Origin: Streptomyces sp. WMMC500
GTDB lineage: Bacteria > Actinomycetota > Actinomycetes > Streptomycetales > Streptomycetaceae
Reading direction: 5' to 3'
Assembly (NCBI RefSeq): GCF_027497195.1
Contig: NZ_CP114905.1
Coordinates: 8,224,001-8,288,000 of the forward strand
Length of the DNA stretch: 64,000 nt
Below are positions 1 to 6,993 of the stretch, piece after piece. A program made the translations under genes and the position numbers. Each line of letters opens with the position of its first letter. Positions within the stretch are counted from its first letter, which is position 1. Under the pieces are notes generated by a model. The model searched no databases, was not told where the DNA came from, and was given only the letters and a program-made list of their open reading frames with translations.

Positions 1-163
1 AGGTGACGCGTGCCGTCAACTCGTCGATATCGCGTTCCATCTGCTGACTGCGCTGTGACAGCAGTGCGAGCCGCCCGTCGATGCGGGCCAGGCCCACGTC
101 GAGCGAGCGCCGGATCTCGGCGAGCTCGGACACGACCGCACTCGTGTCGGGTTCGGTGGCCAC
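1..163 (-). CDS. Unidentified protein, N-terminal 54 residues (runs off left edge)
   Basis: A reading frame begins with GTG at 163 and stays open to the window edge. A strong Shine-Dalgarno (AAGGAG) lies about 8 nt upstream. The visible 54 residues are hydrophilic, with regularly spaced Leu/Ile/Val (ELAEIRRSLDVGLARIDGRL, then further Leu and Gln), which suggests an amphipathic helix or coiled coil. No domain can be named from this fragment. The start codon is well supported by the ribosome-binding site; the function is unknown. Confidence 0.6.
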   Translation of the reverse strand, partial: MATEPDTSAVVSELAEIRRSLDVGLARIDGRLALLSQRSQQMERDIDELTARVT

Positions 164-288
164 GGTCTGCTCTCCTTCGTCCCGTCCGTGCCCCCGCGTC
201 CACCATCCATGGAAGCCCCACCAGGGGGGCGCACGGCAGCGTGTGGAGGGTGCATGTGCACGTGCAACGGATGCGCCCCGTGTGAATA

Positions 289-305
289 CGTCACGCACGG
301 TGACG
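289..305. promoter_or_regulatory. Inverted repeat CGTCAC-N5-GTGACG
   Basis: Perfect 6-bp arms separated by 5 nt. The symmetry and the location between divergent genes suit a dimeric repressor site, but no regulator gene is adjacent. Function is inferred only. Confidence 0.3.
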
Positions 306-462
306 AAAGCCGGCGTACTGACCGGCGCGGGCCGGCGCGGGAGGGCGCGGGAGGCCCGCGAAAGGCGGGCGGGAAGCAGCCGGAGGCCGCCCGGATACTC
401 CACCGGGAGCAGGCCGGGTGCCGCTGGCCGTACGACGACCCGGACCCCCTCCGGGCGGGAGT

Positions 463-495
463 CTCGATGGTGTTGGCAACACGGAAACCATCGAG
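463..495. promoter_or_regulatory. Nested palindrome upstream of the exporter operon (candidate operator)
   Basis: The outer arms CTCGATGG (463-470) and CCATCGAG (488-495) are perfect complements. They enclose most of an inner 13-bp palindrome, GTGTTG-G-CAACAC (470-482). The element ends 12 nt before the SHOCT start codon, so it would overlap the promoter or the 5' leader. This resembles TetR/PadR-type operators in front of efflux operons; an RNA hairpin in the leader is the alternative. Confidence 0.45.
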
Positions 496-507
496 GAGTT
501 GAGACCG

Positions 508-819
508 ATGAACACCCTGGCGCACTGGAACGACGGCGGACCCGGTCCCTGGATCCTGCTCTTCCCGCTCATGTGGGCGCTCGTCATCGGCGGCCTGTTC
601 TTCGGCGTCGGCCGCGTCGTCCGGCGCGGCCGCGGCGCCCCCTGGCAGCGGTTCCGCGGCGGCCCCGGCGGTCCGGGCTACGGCGAGCAGTCGCCGATCG
701 CCGTCCTCGGCCGCCGCTTCGCGGCCGGCGAGATCGACGAGGACGAGTACTGGCGCCGGCTGTCCGTCCTGAACGAGGAGTTCGGCCGCCACGCCGAGGG
801 CAAGGGCGGTGCGGCATGA
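508..819 (+). CDS. SHOCT-domain small membrane protein
   Basis: 103 aa. Residues about 14-36 form one hydrophobic transmembrane segment (ILLFPLMWALVIGGLFFGVG). A basic stretch and a Gly/Arg/Pro-rich linker follow. The C-terminus matches the SHOCT (short C-terminal) domain: LGRRFAAGEIDEDEYWRRL, with the typical F-x-x-G-E-I-[DS]-E-x-E-[YF] pattern. The start at 508 is chosen because GAGGAG lies about 10 nt upstream; the frame is open further left but without a better start. Its stop overlaps the ATPase start (ATGA), so it is translationally coupled to the ABC exporter. SHOCT proteins often accompany membrane or transport genes; the precise role is unknown. Confidence 0.8.
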   Translation: MNTLAHWNDGGPGPWILLFPLMWALVIGGLFFGVGRVVRRGRGAPWQRFRGGPGGPGYGEQSPIAVLGRRFAAGEIDEDEYWRRLSVLNEEFGRHAEGKGGAA

Positions 820-1625
820 CACCCGCCACCGCCCCCGTCCTCACCGGCGCCGCCGCCCGCGTCGTCGACGCGGTCAAGGTCTACGGCACCGGCGACACCG
901 AGGTCCGGGCGCTCGACGGCGTCGGCGTCGCCTTCCCCGCCGGGCGGTTCACGGCCATCATGGGCCCCTCGGGGTCCGGGAAGTCCACGCTGATGCACTG
1001 CGCCGCCGGCCTCGACACGCTCACCGCAGGCGCCGCCTTCATCGGCGACACCGAGCTGGGCGCGCTCGACGACAAGCGGCTGACGATACTGCGCCGCGAC
1101 CGGATCGGCTTCGTCTTCCAGGCGTTCAACCTGCTGCCCACGCTGACCGTCGCGGAGAACATCACCCTGCCGATGGACCTCGCGGGGCGCCGAGGCGACC
1201 CCGCGTGGATCGACTCCCTGATCGACGTGGTCGGCCTGCGGGACCGGCTGCACCACCGGCCGGCCGAGCTGTCCGGCGGGCAGCAGCAGCGCGTCGCCGT
1301 GGCCCGCGCCTTCGCCGGCCGCCCCGACGTGGTCTTCGCCGACGAGCCCACCGGCAACCTCGACTCGCGCTCCGGCGCCGAGGTCCTGGGCCTCCTCGCC
1401 GGCACCGTACGCGAGCTGGGGCGCACCGTCGTCATGGTCACCCACGACCCGGTCGCGGCGGCCTACGCCGACGAGGTGGTCTTCCTCGCCGACGGCCGCC
1501 TGGTCGACCGCATGGCCTCGCCCACCGCGGACCGCGTGCTGGACCGCATGCAGCGCTTCGTGGGCGAGGGCCCCCGCACCGCCCGTTCCCTGGACACCAC
1601 CGCGGAGAGGAAGAGTCCGTCATGA
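816..1625 (+). CDS. ABC transporter ATP-binding protein, MacB/LolD type
   Basis: 269 aa, the nucleotide-binding subunit for the permease that follows. All ABC motifs are visible: Walker A GPSGSGKST, Q-loop VFQAFNLLPTLT, signature LSGGQQQRVAVARA, Walker B VVFADEPTGNLDS and switch histidine MVTHD. The order and the NLLPTLT and DEPTGNLD sequences are typical of the MacB/LolD/FtsE-like group, which works with FtsX-type permeases. The start ATG overlaps the upstream stop by 4 nt, and its own stop overlaps the permease start by 4 nt, so the three genes form one operon. The likely role is ATP-driven export or periplasm-facing mechanotransmission; the substrate is not predictable. Confidence 0.93.
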   Translation: MTPATAPVLTGAAARVVDAVKVYGTGDTEVRALDGVGVAFPAGRFTAIMGPSGSGKSTLMHCAAGLDTLTAGAAFIGDTELGALDDKRLTILRRDRIGFVFQAFNLLPTLTVAENITLPMDLAGRRGDPAWIDSLIDVVGLRDRLHHRPAELSGGQQQRVAVARAFAGRPDVVFADEPTGNLDSRSGAEVLGLLAGTVRELGRTVVMVTHDPVAAAYADEVVFLADGRLVDRMASPTADRVLDRMQRFVGEGPRTARSLDTTAERKSPS

Positions 1626-4192
1626 GCGGTACCCGCGCGTCGCTGCGGCTGAGCATGGCCGGACTGCGCACGCACAAGCGCCGGTTCGCCGGCACGTTCT
1701 TCGCCGTGCTCCTCGGCGTCGCGTTCCTCGGGGGCACCCTCGTCATGGGGGACACCCTCAGGTCCGGCTTCGACGCCATGTTCGGCCGCGCCACCGGCGG
1801 TACGGACGCGGTGGTGCGCGGCGACGACATGATCACCACGCCCGGCGAGTCGTTCGGCACCCGCAGGACCGTCCCCACCGGGCTGGCGGACGAGATCGCG
1901 CGGATGCCGGGCGTCGCCGCCGCCGAGCCCCGGATCGAGGGACCCGGGCAACTCCTCGACAAGGACGGCGAGCCGGTGGGCGGCGGGGGCCCTCCGACCC
2001 TGGCCGGCAACTGGATCGCCGACGAGGACCTCAACTCGTACCAGATCGACGAGGGCCGCACGCCCGAGCGCTCCGGTGAGGCGGTGATCAACCGCGGCGC
2101 CGCGAAGGACGCCGGTCTGGGGATCGGCGACACCACCACCGTGCGCACCCCCGACCCGCTGAAGGTGACGATCGTCGGCATCTCCACCTTCGGCGGCGAG
2201 GACGCCATGGGCCAGACCAGCTTCACGGCGCTGACCCGGGCCGACGCGGAGAAGTACCTGACCGCCGAGCCCGGCCGGGCCACCAGCATCCAGGTGCGCG
2301 CGGGGCCGGGGCAGAGCCAGGCCGAGCTGGTCGAGTCCCTGTCTCCCGCGCTGCCCGACGGCATCGAGGCCGTCACCGGGCAGGAGGTCACCGAGGAGAA
2401 CCAGGACCAGATCGCCGGCCAGTTCCTCAGCGGCTTCACCGCCGGCCTGCTCGGCTTCGCGGGCGTGGCCATGCTGGTCGCGACGTTCAGCATCTACAAC
2501 ACCTTCGCGATCGTCGTCGCCCAGCGCACCCGCGACAACGCCCTGCTGCGTGCGCTCGGCGCCACCCGGCGCCAGGTCGTGGCCCAGACCATGGCCGAGG
2601 CCCTGGTCGTCGCCGTGCTCGCCTCGCTGGTGGGCCTCGCCGGCGGCGTGGGGATCGCGGCCGGACTGCAGGCGCTGTTCCCGGCGGTCGGCTTCCCGTT
2701 CCCCGACGGCGCGCTGGTGATCAGCGGGCTGTCGCTCGCAGTGCCGTTCGCCACCGGCGTGGTGGTGTGCCTGGCCTCCGCGCTGGCGCCCGCCGTCCGC
2801 GCCGGCCGCACGTCGCCGCTGGCGGCGCTGCGCGAGACGACCGTGGACGACTCGGGGTCCTCGCGGGTACGCGCCCTGGTCGGCGGCGTGTTCATCGCCG
2901 CGGGCGCCGCGCTGACGGTGTACGGGGCCGTGCCCCGCGGAGACTCCGCAGAACCGTCGGTGACGCTGACGGTCGCCGGCGCGGTGGTGACGCTCGCCGC
3001 GTTCGTGGTGCTGGGCCCGGTGGCGTCCTCGTACGCGGTACGGATCCTCGGCGCCCCGCTGCGCCGCATGAACGGCCGCCTGGCCCGCCGCAACGCGCTG
3101 CGCAGCCCCAAGCGCACCGCGGCCACCGCGACCGCGCTGATGATCGGCGTCGCCGTGGTGTCCCTGTTCACGGTCTTCGGCGCCTCGCTGAAGGCCACGA
3201 TGGACCAGACCGTCTCGCGCGCCTTCGCCGGCGACGTGGCGGTGCGGGTGCCGGCCTTCGGCCCGGAGAGCGGCGCGCTCAGCCCCAAGGTAGCCCCCGC
3301 GGTCGGGAAGCTGCCGGAGGTCGAGCACGCGCTCGGCCTCGGCACCGGGGTGGCGCGGGTGGACGGTGGGGGGCGGGCGCTGACCGTCACGGACCCGGAG
3401 CGGATGGGCGGCGTGCTGGACCTCGGCGCGGTCGAGGGCAGCCTGACGGACCTGGGCACGAACGGCGTCGCGGTGTCGAAGAGCGAGGCGGACGACCATG
3501 GCTGGAAGGTCGGCAGCACCGCGCGCTTCACCTTCACCGACGGCGAGAAGCAGCCTTTCACCGTTCGGGCCGTCTACGACCAGGCGGACCTGGCCGGGGA
3601 CTACGTCGTCACCCGCGAGGCGTGGCAGCCGCACCGGACGCAGGACTCCGACTCGCTGGTCGCGGTCGCGTTCCGGGACGGCGTGACCGAGGCGGACGGC
3701 AAGGCGGCCGTGGAATCCGTCGCGGAGCGGTACGGCAACCCGGAGGTGCAGACGCGGGACGAGTTCGCCGAGTCCTCGGCGGCGGGCGTCGACATGATGC
3801 TGACGCTGGTCTACGCGCTGCTGGCGCTCGCCGTCCTCATCGCCCTGCTGGGCATCGCCAACACCCTGACGCTGGCCGTGCACGAGCGCACCCGCGAACT
3901 GGGCCTGCTGCGCGCGGTCGGCCAGACCCGGGCGCAGCTTCGCGCCATGGTCCGCTGGGAGTCGGTGCTCGTCGCTGCCTTCGGCACGGCGGGCGGGCTG
4001 ACGCTCGGCGCGTTCCTCGGCTGGGCCATGACGAGGGCCACGGACTCCTCCGGCGACGGGGTGTTCACGGTGCCGCCGCTGCAGTTGGCGATCGTCGCGC
4101 TGGTCGGCCTCGCGGCGGGCGCACTCGCGGCCTGGCGCCCGTCCCGGCGGGCGGCGCGGCTGGACGTCCTGGGCGCGGTCGCGACGGAATGA
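1622..4192 (+). CDS. ABC transporter permease, FtsX/MacB-like
   Basis: 856 aa. An N-terminal transmembrane helix (about residues 17-38) is followed by a large extracytoplasmic domain, then a three-helix FtsX core (about 270-400). A second unit repeats this: one helix, an extracellular domain, and a three-helix core near the C-terminus. Both cores carry the RTRDNALLRALGATR / RTRELGLLRAVGQTR motif that follows the first core helix in FtsX permeases. This two-unit, eight-helix layout is usual in actinomycete permeases paired with a MacB-type ATPase. It starts at ATG 1622, overlapping the ATPase stop. It is the last gene before a hairpin terminator. Confidence 0.92.
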   Translation: MSGTRASLRLSMAGLRTHKRRFAGTFFAVLLGVAFLGGTLVMGDTLRSGFDAMFGRATGGTDAVVRGDDMITTPGESFGTRRTVPTGLADEIARMPGVAAAEPRIEGPGQLLDKDGEPVGGGGPPTLAGNWIADEDLNSYQIDEGRTPERSGEAVINRGAAKDAGLGIGDTTTVRTPDPLKVTIVGISTFGGEDAMGQTSFTALTRADAEKYLTAEPGRATSIQVRAGPGQSQAELVESLSPALPDGIEAVTGQEVTEENQDQIAGQFLSGFTAGLLGFAGVAMLVATFSIYNTFAIVVAQRTRDNALLRALGATRRQVVAQTMAEALVVAVLASLVGLAGGVGIAAGLQALFPAVGFPFPDGALVISGLSLAVPFATGVVVCLASALAPAVRAGRTSPLAALRETTVDDSGSSRVRALVGGVFIAAGAALTVYGAVPRGDSAEPSVTLTVAGAVVTLAAFVVLGPVASSYAVRILGAPLRRMNGRLARRNALRSPKRTAATATALMIGVAVVSLFTVFGASLKATMDQTVSRAFAGDVAVRVPAFGPESGALSPKVAPAVGKLPEVEHALGLGTGVARVDGGGRALTVTDPERMGGVLDLGAVEGSLTDLGTNGVAVSKSEADDHGWKVGSTARFTFTDGEKQPFTVRAVYDQADLAGDYVVTREAWQPHRTQDSDSLVAVAFRDGVTEADGKAAVESVAERYGNPEVQTRDEFAESSAAGVDMMLTLVYALLALAVLIALLGIANTLTLAVHERTRELGLLRAVGQTRAQLRAMVRWESVLVAAFGTAGGLTLGAFLGWAMTRATDSSGDGVFTVPPLQLAIVALVGLAAGALAAWRPSRRAARLDVLGAVATE

Positions 4193-4222
4193 CCTGCGGC
4201 CCGCACCGCCGCGGGTGGCCGT

Positions 4223-4244
4223 CCGGCTCCTCACGGGGAGCCGG
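4223..4244 (+). terminator. Hairpin terminator of the ABC exporter operon
   Basis: Perfect 8-bp stem CCGGCTCC / GGAGCCGG with a 6-nt loop, 31 nt after the permease stop and between convergent genes. There is no U-tract, which is normal in high-GC actinomycetes. Confidence 0.6.
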
Positions 4245-4282
4245 CCGGTCACCGCGCCGTGTTCGCGGGCGAAGCCGGGGGC

Positions 4283-4624
4283 TCAGCCGAAGTCCGCGGC
4301 TCCGTGATCGCGGCCGCGCGCGGCGCGTACCGCTTCGAGGAAGCGGCCCGCCGCCTGCGCGCCCGACTCCCCGCCCGGGTCCCGTTCGCCGGTCAGCGTC
4401 AGGACGTACTGCCTGCCGTTGACCGACGCCAGCGCCCGGTCGCCGCGGCCGAACCACGGCCGGCCCGCGCGCACCTCCCGCACCGGGGCGCTGTCGATCT
4501 GGGTGCCGTAGCTGGTGAGCAGCTCCAGCCGGCCGTCCTTGATATGCACCTGTCCCGCCCGGGTCAGCGAGCGCAACCAGCGCCCTATCCGTACCCCGCG
4601 AGCCGTGTACTCCGTCTCCGCCAC
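4283..4624 (-). CDS. Conserved hypothetical protein, 113 aa
   Basis: It starts with GTG at 4624 behind GAGGAGG. The protein begins VAETEYTARGVRIGRWLR and has alternating beta-rich stretches (VHIKDGRLELLTSYG, RQYVLTLTGE), then a helical C-terminus. There is no signal peptide or transmembrane segment. The beta-rich core looks like a small PH-like or antiparallel sheet domain, but I do not recognise a named family. It is convergent with the ABC exporter and divergent from the PLP enzyme. Confidence 0.75.
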   Translation of the reverse strand: MAETEYTARGVRIGRWLRSLTRAGQVHIKDGRLELLTSYGTQIDSAPVREVRAGRPWFGRGDRALASVNGRQYVLTLTGERDPGGESGAQAAGRFLEAVRAARGRDHGAADFG

Positions 4625-4756
4625 GCCGACCCTCCTCGGCTCCCCCACAGCGCTCCCCCTGGAGCGATGAGCGCGCATGGGCGGCACCACCCGCGGGCGG
4701 CACCAGCACTCCTGCCAGTGTGCCCACGACCGGCCGGGGTGGCCAGAGGCCCCGCA

Positions 4757-4762
4757 TAGGAT
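4757..4762 (+). promoter_or_regulatory. -10 element TAGGAT, probable leaderless promoter
   Basis: TAGGAT ends 6 nt before the GTG at 4769, placing the expected transcription start on the start codon. There is no Shine-Dalgarno between them. A clear -35 box is not visible. Confidence 0.5.
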
Positions 4763-4768
4763 CGGGTC

Positions 4769-5911
4769 GTGACCGCCAGCGCACCACCCCCGGCCGCCGT
4801 GCCCGGCGGCGCCCTCCCCACCCTCGACGTGGACCGCAGCGACCCCGGCGCGCGCGCCTGGCTGAAGGAGGCCGTCCGCAAGGTGCAGGCCGAGGCCAAC
4901 CGCACCGCCGACACGCACCTGCTCCGCTTCCCGCTGCCCGAACGCTGGGACATCGACCTGTACCTGAAGGACGAGTCCACCCACCCCACCGGCAGCCTCA
5001 AGCACCGCCTGGCCCGCTCGCTCTTCCTCTACGGGCTCTGCAACGGCTGGATCCGCCGCGGCAAGCCCGTCATCGAGGCATCCTCCGGCTCCACGGCGGT
5101 CTCCGAGGCGTACTTCGCCGATCTCATCGGCGTGCCCTTCATCGCCGTCATGCCGCGCACCACCAGCCGGGAGAAGACCCGGCTCATCGAGTTCCACGGC
5201 GGCACCTGCCACCTGGTGGACGACCCGCGGACGGTGTACGAGGTGTCCGCCCGGCTGGCCGAGGAGACCGGCGGCCACTACATGGACCAGTTCACCTACG
5301 CCGAGCGGGCGACGGACTGGCGCGGCAACAACAACATCGCCGAGTCGATCTACACCCAGCTCCGCCTGGAGCGCTTCCCCGAGCCCGCCTGGATCGTCGC
5401 CACCGCGGGCACCGGCGGCACGTCGGCCACCATCGCCCGCTACGTGCGCTACCTCCAGTACGACACCCGCGTCTGCGTCGCCGACCCCGAGAACTCCTGC
5501 TTCTTCGCCGGCTGGGAGAGCGGCGACCCGGACGTCGGGGTCGACCGCGGCTCACGCATCGAGGGCATCGGCCGCCCCCGCATGGAGCCCAGCTTCCTGC
5601 CCGCGGCCATCGACCGGATGATGAAGGTCCCCGACGCGGCCACCGTCGCGGCGGTACGCGCCCTGGAGCGGGCCATCGGCCGCCGCGCGGGCGGTTCGAC
5701 CGGCACCGGGCTGTGGAGCGCGCTGAAGATCGTCGGGGAGATGGTGGCCGAGGGCCGCGCCGGCAGCGTCGTCACCCTGCTCTGCGATCCGGGCGACCGC
5801 TACCTCGACAAGTACTACTCCGACGACTGGCTCGCCGGGCAGGGCCTCGACATCGGCCCGTACGCCGCGCACCTCGACGCCTTCCTGGCCACCGGCCGCT
5901 GGACCTGCTGA
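4769..5911 (+). CDS. PLP-dependent cysteine synthase-family enzyme (possible cysteine desulfhydrase)
   Basis: 380 aa, fold type II PLP enzyme. The PLP lysine lies in HPTGSLKHR (K78). The substrate/phosphate loops are [13 protein letters not shown] and the glycine-rich [15 protein letters not shown]. The protein resembles the branch of the cysteine synthase family that includes the mycobacterial desulfhydrase Cds1, rather than CysK/CysM. This is a family-level recollection, not an alignment. Expected activity is beta-elimination or beta-replacement on cysteine or a related amino acid, in the cytoplasm. GTG 4769 appears leaderless. No cysteine biosynthesis genes are adjacent. Confidence 0.85.
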   Translation: MTASAPPPAAVPGGALPTLDVDRSDPGARAWLKEAVRKVQAEANRTADTHLLRFPLPERWDIDLYLKDESTHPTGSLKHRLARSLFLYGLCNGWIRRGKPVIEASSGSTAVSEAYFADLIGVPFIAVMPRTTSREKTRLIEFHGGTCHLVDDPRTVYEVSARLAEETGGHYMDQFTYAERATDWRGNNNIAESIYTQLRLERFPEPAWIVATAGTGGTSATIARYVRYLQYDTRVCVADPENSCFFAGWESGDPDVGVDRGSRIEGIGRPRMEPSFLPAAIDRMMKVPDAATVAAVRALERAIGRRAGGSTGTGLWSALKIVGEMVAEGRAGSVVTLLCDPGDRYLDKYYSDDWLAGQGLDIGPYAAHLDAFLATGRWTC

Positions 5912-5971
5912 GGACCCGGGCGGGGGATGGGGCCGGGGATCCGGCGGGGGACCCGCCCCGAGACCGGCCGC

Positions 5972-6793
5972 TCAGCCCTCCGCCGGCTCCGCCGGCTCGC
6001 CCGCGACCACGACCTCCGGCAGGTGCTCCGCCATCTCCTCGCGCGCCTCCGCCCGCACCGCCGGATCCGTGACCAGTGCGTCCACCGCGTCCAGCGACGC
6101 GAACGAACTCAGGCCCACCGTGCCCCACTTGGTGTGGTCCGCCACCACCACGACCCGCCGCGCCGCCCGCACCAGGTGCCGGTTGGTCTCCGCCTCCGCC
6201 AGGTTCGGCGTCGACAGACCCGCCTGCACCGATATGCCGTGCACCCCGATGAACAGCACGTCGAAGTGGAGCGTGCGGATCGCCTGGTCCGTCACCGGGC
6301 CGACCAGTGAGTCCGACGGCGTGCGGACCCCGCCCGTCAGCACCACCGTCGCGCCGCGCGTCCCCGGCTGCTGGGCCGCGTAGAACACCTCGGCGACGCG
6401 CACCGAGTTGGTCACCACGGTCAGGTCCGGCACCTCCACCAGATGCCGCGCCAGCGCGAACGTCGTCGTCCCGCCCGAGAGCGCGATGGCCGCGCCCGGC
6501 GCCACCATCTGCGCCGCCGCGTGGGCGATCTCCTCCTTCGCGCCCGTCTCCCGGGAGGACTTGGCCTCGAAGCCCGGCTCGTGCGTGCTCGCCTCGGCCA
6601 GCGGCACCGCGCCGCCGTGCACCTTCTCGACGACCCCCTGGCGCGCGAGCGCGTCGAGGTCGCGCCTGATGGTCATGTCCGAGACGTTCAGCCGGCGCGT
6701 CAGCTCGTTCACCCGGACCCCACCGCGGCGCCGGACCTCGTCCAGGATGAGGGCGCGGCGCTGCTCCGCGAGCAGGTTCTGGTTGTCGCTCAC
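5972..6793 (-). CDS. DeoR/GlpR-family transcriptional repressor
   Basis: 273 aa. The N-terminus is a DeoR helix-turn-helix (ILDEVRRRGGVRVNELTRRL, then NVSDMTIRRDLDALARQG). The C-terminal DeoRC sugar-phosphate sensor follows, with LSGGTTTFALARHL, VVTNSVRVAEVF, DVLFIGVHGIS and VVVADHTKWG. Family members sense phosphorylated sugars and repress neighbouring catabolic operons. The genes beside it are not sugar genes, so its target is uncertain. The start is GTG at 6793. It is convergent with the PLP enzyme and divergent from the membrane hydrolase-like gene. Confidence 0.9.
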   Translation of the reverse strand: MSDNQNLLAEQRRALILDEVRRRGGVRVNELTRRLNVSDMTIRRDLDALARQGVVEKVHGGAVPLAEASTHEPGFEAKSSRETGAKEEIAHAAAQMVAPGAAIALSGGTTTFALARHLVEVPDLTVVTNSVRVAEVFYAAQQPGTRGATVVLTGGVRTPSDSLVGPVTDQAIRTLHFDVLFIGVHGISVQAGLSTPNLAEAETNRHLVRAARRVVVVADHTKWGTVGLSSFASLDAVDALVTDPAVRAEAREEMAEHLPEVVVAGEPAEPAEG

Positions 6794-6993
6794 GCCGTCC
6801 GCCCTTCGTCCCGGGGTCGCTTGTGGGTCATCCTCCCATGCGTGTCCGACCCGTGGCCGGGGGTGTTCGGCCGGCGGGGGAACGCCGCGTCACGATTCTG
6901 CGTCGCCTCCCGCGCGGGACGCTGCACCGGACGGCCGATCCCGGGATGCTGGTGGAGGCACGTGACCGAGGGCAGCACCGGGGGGCGAGAGGC

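Larger units (their letters stand above)
164..507. other. Divergent intergenic region with two inverted repeats
   Basis: This 344-nt gap separates the leftward partial gene from the rightward SHOCT/ABC-exporter operon. No coding sequence is convincing here. It holds an inverted repeat at 289-305 and a nested palindrome at 463-495, so it is most likely a regulatory region for the exporter operon. Confidence 0.6.
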
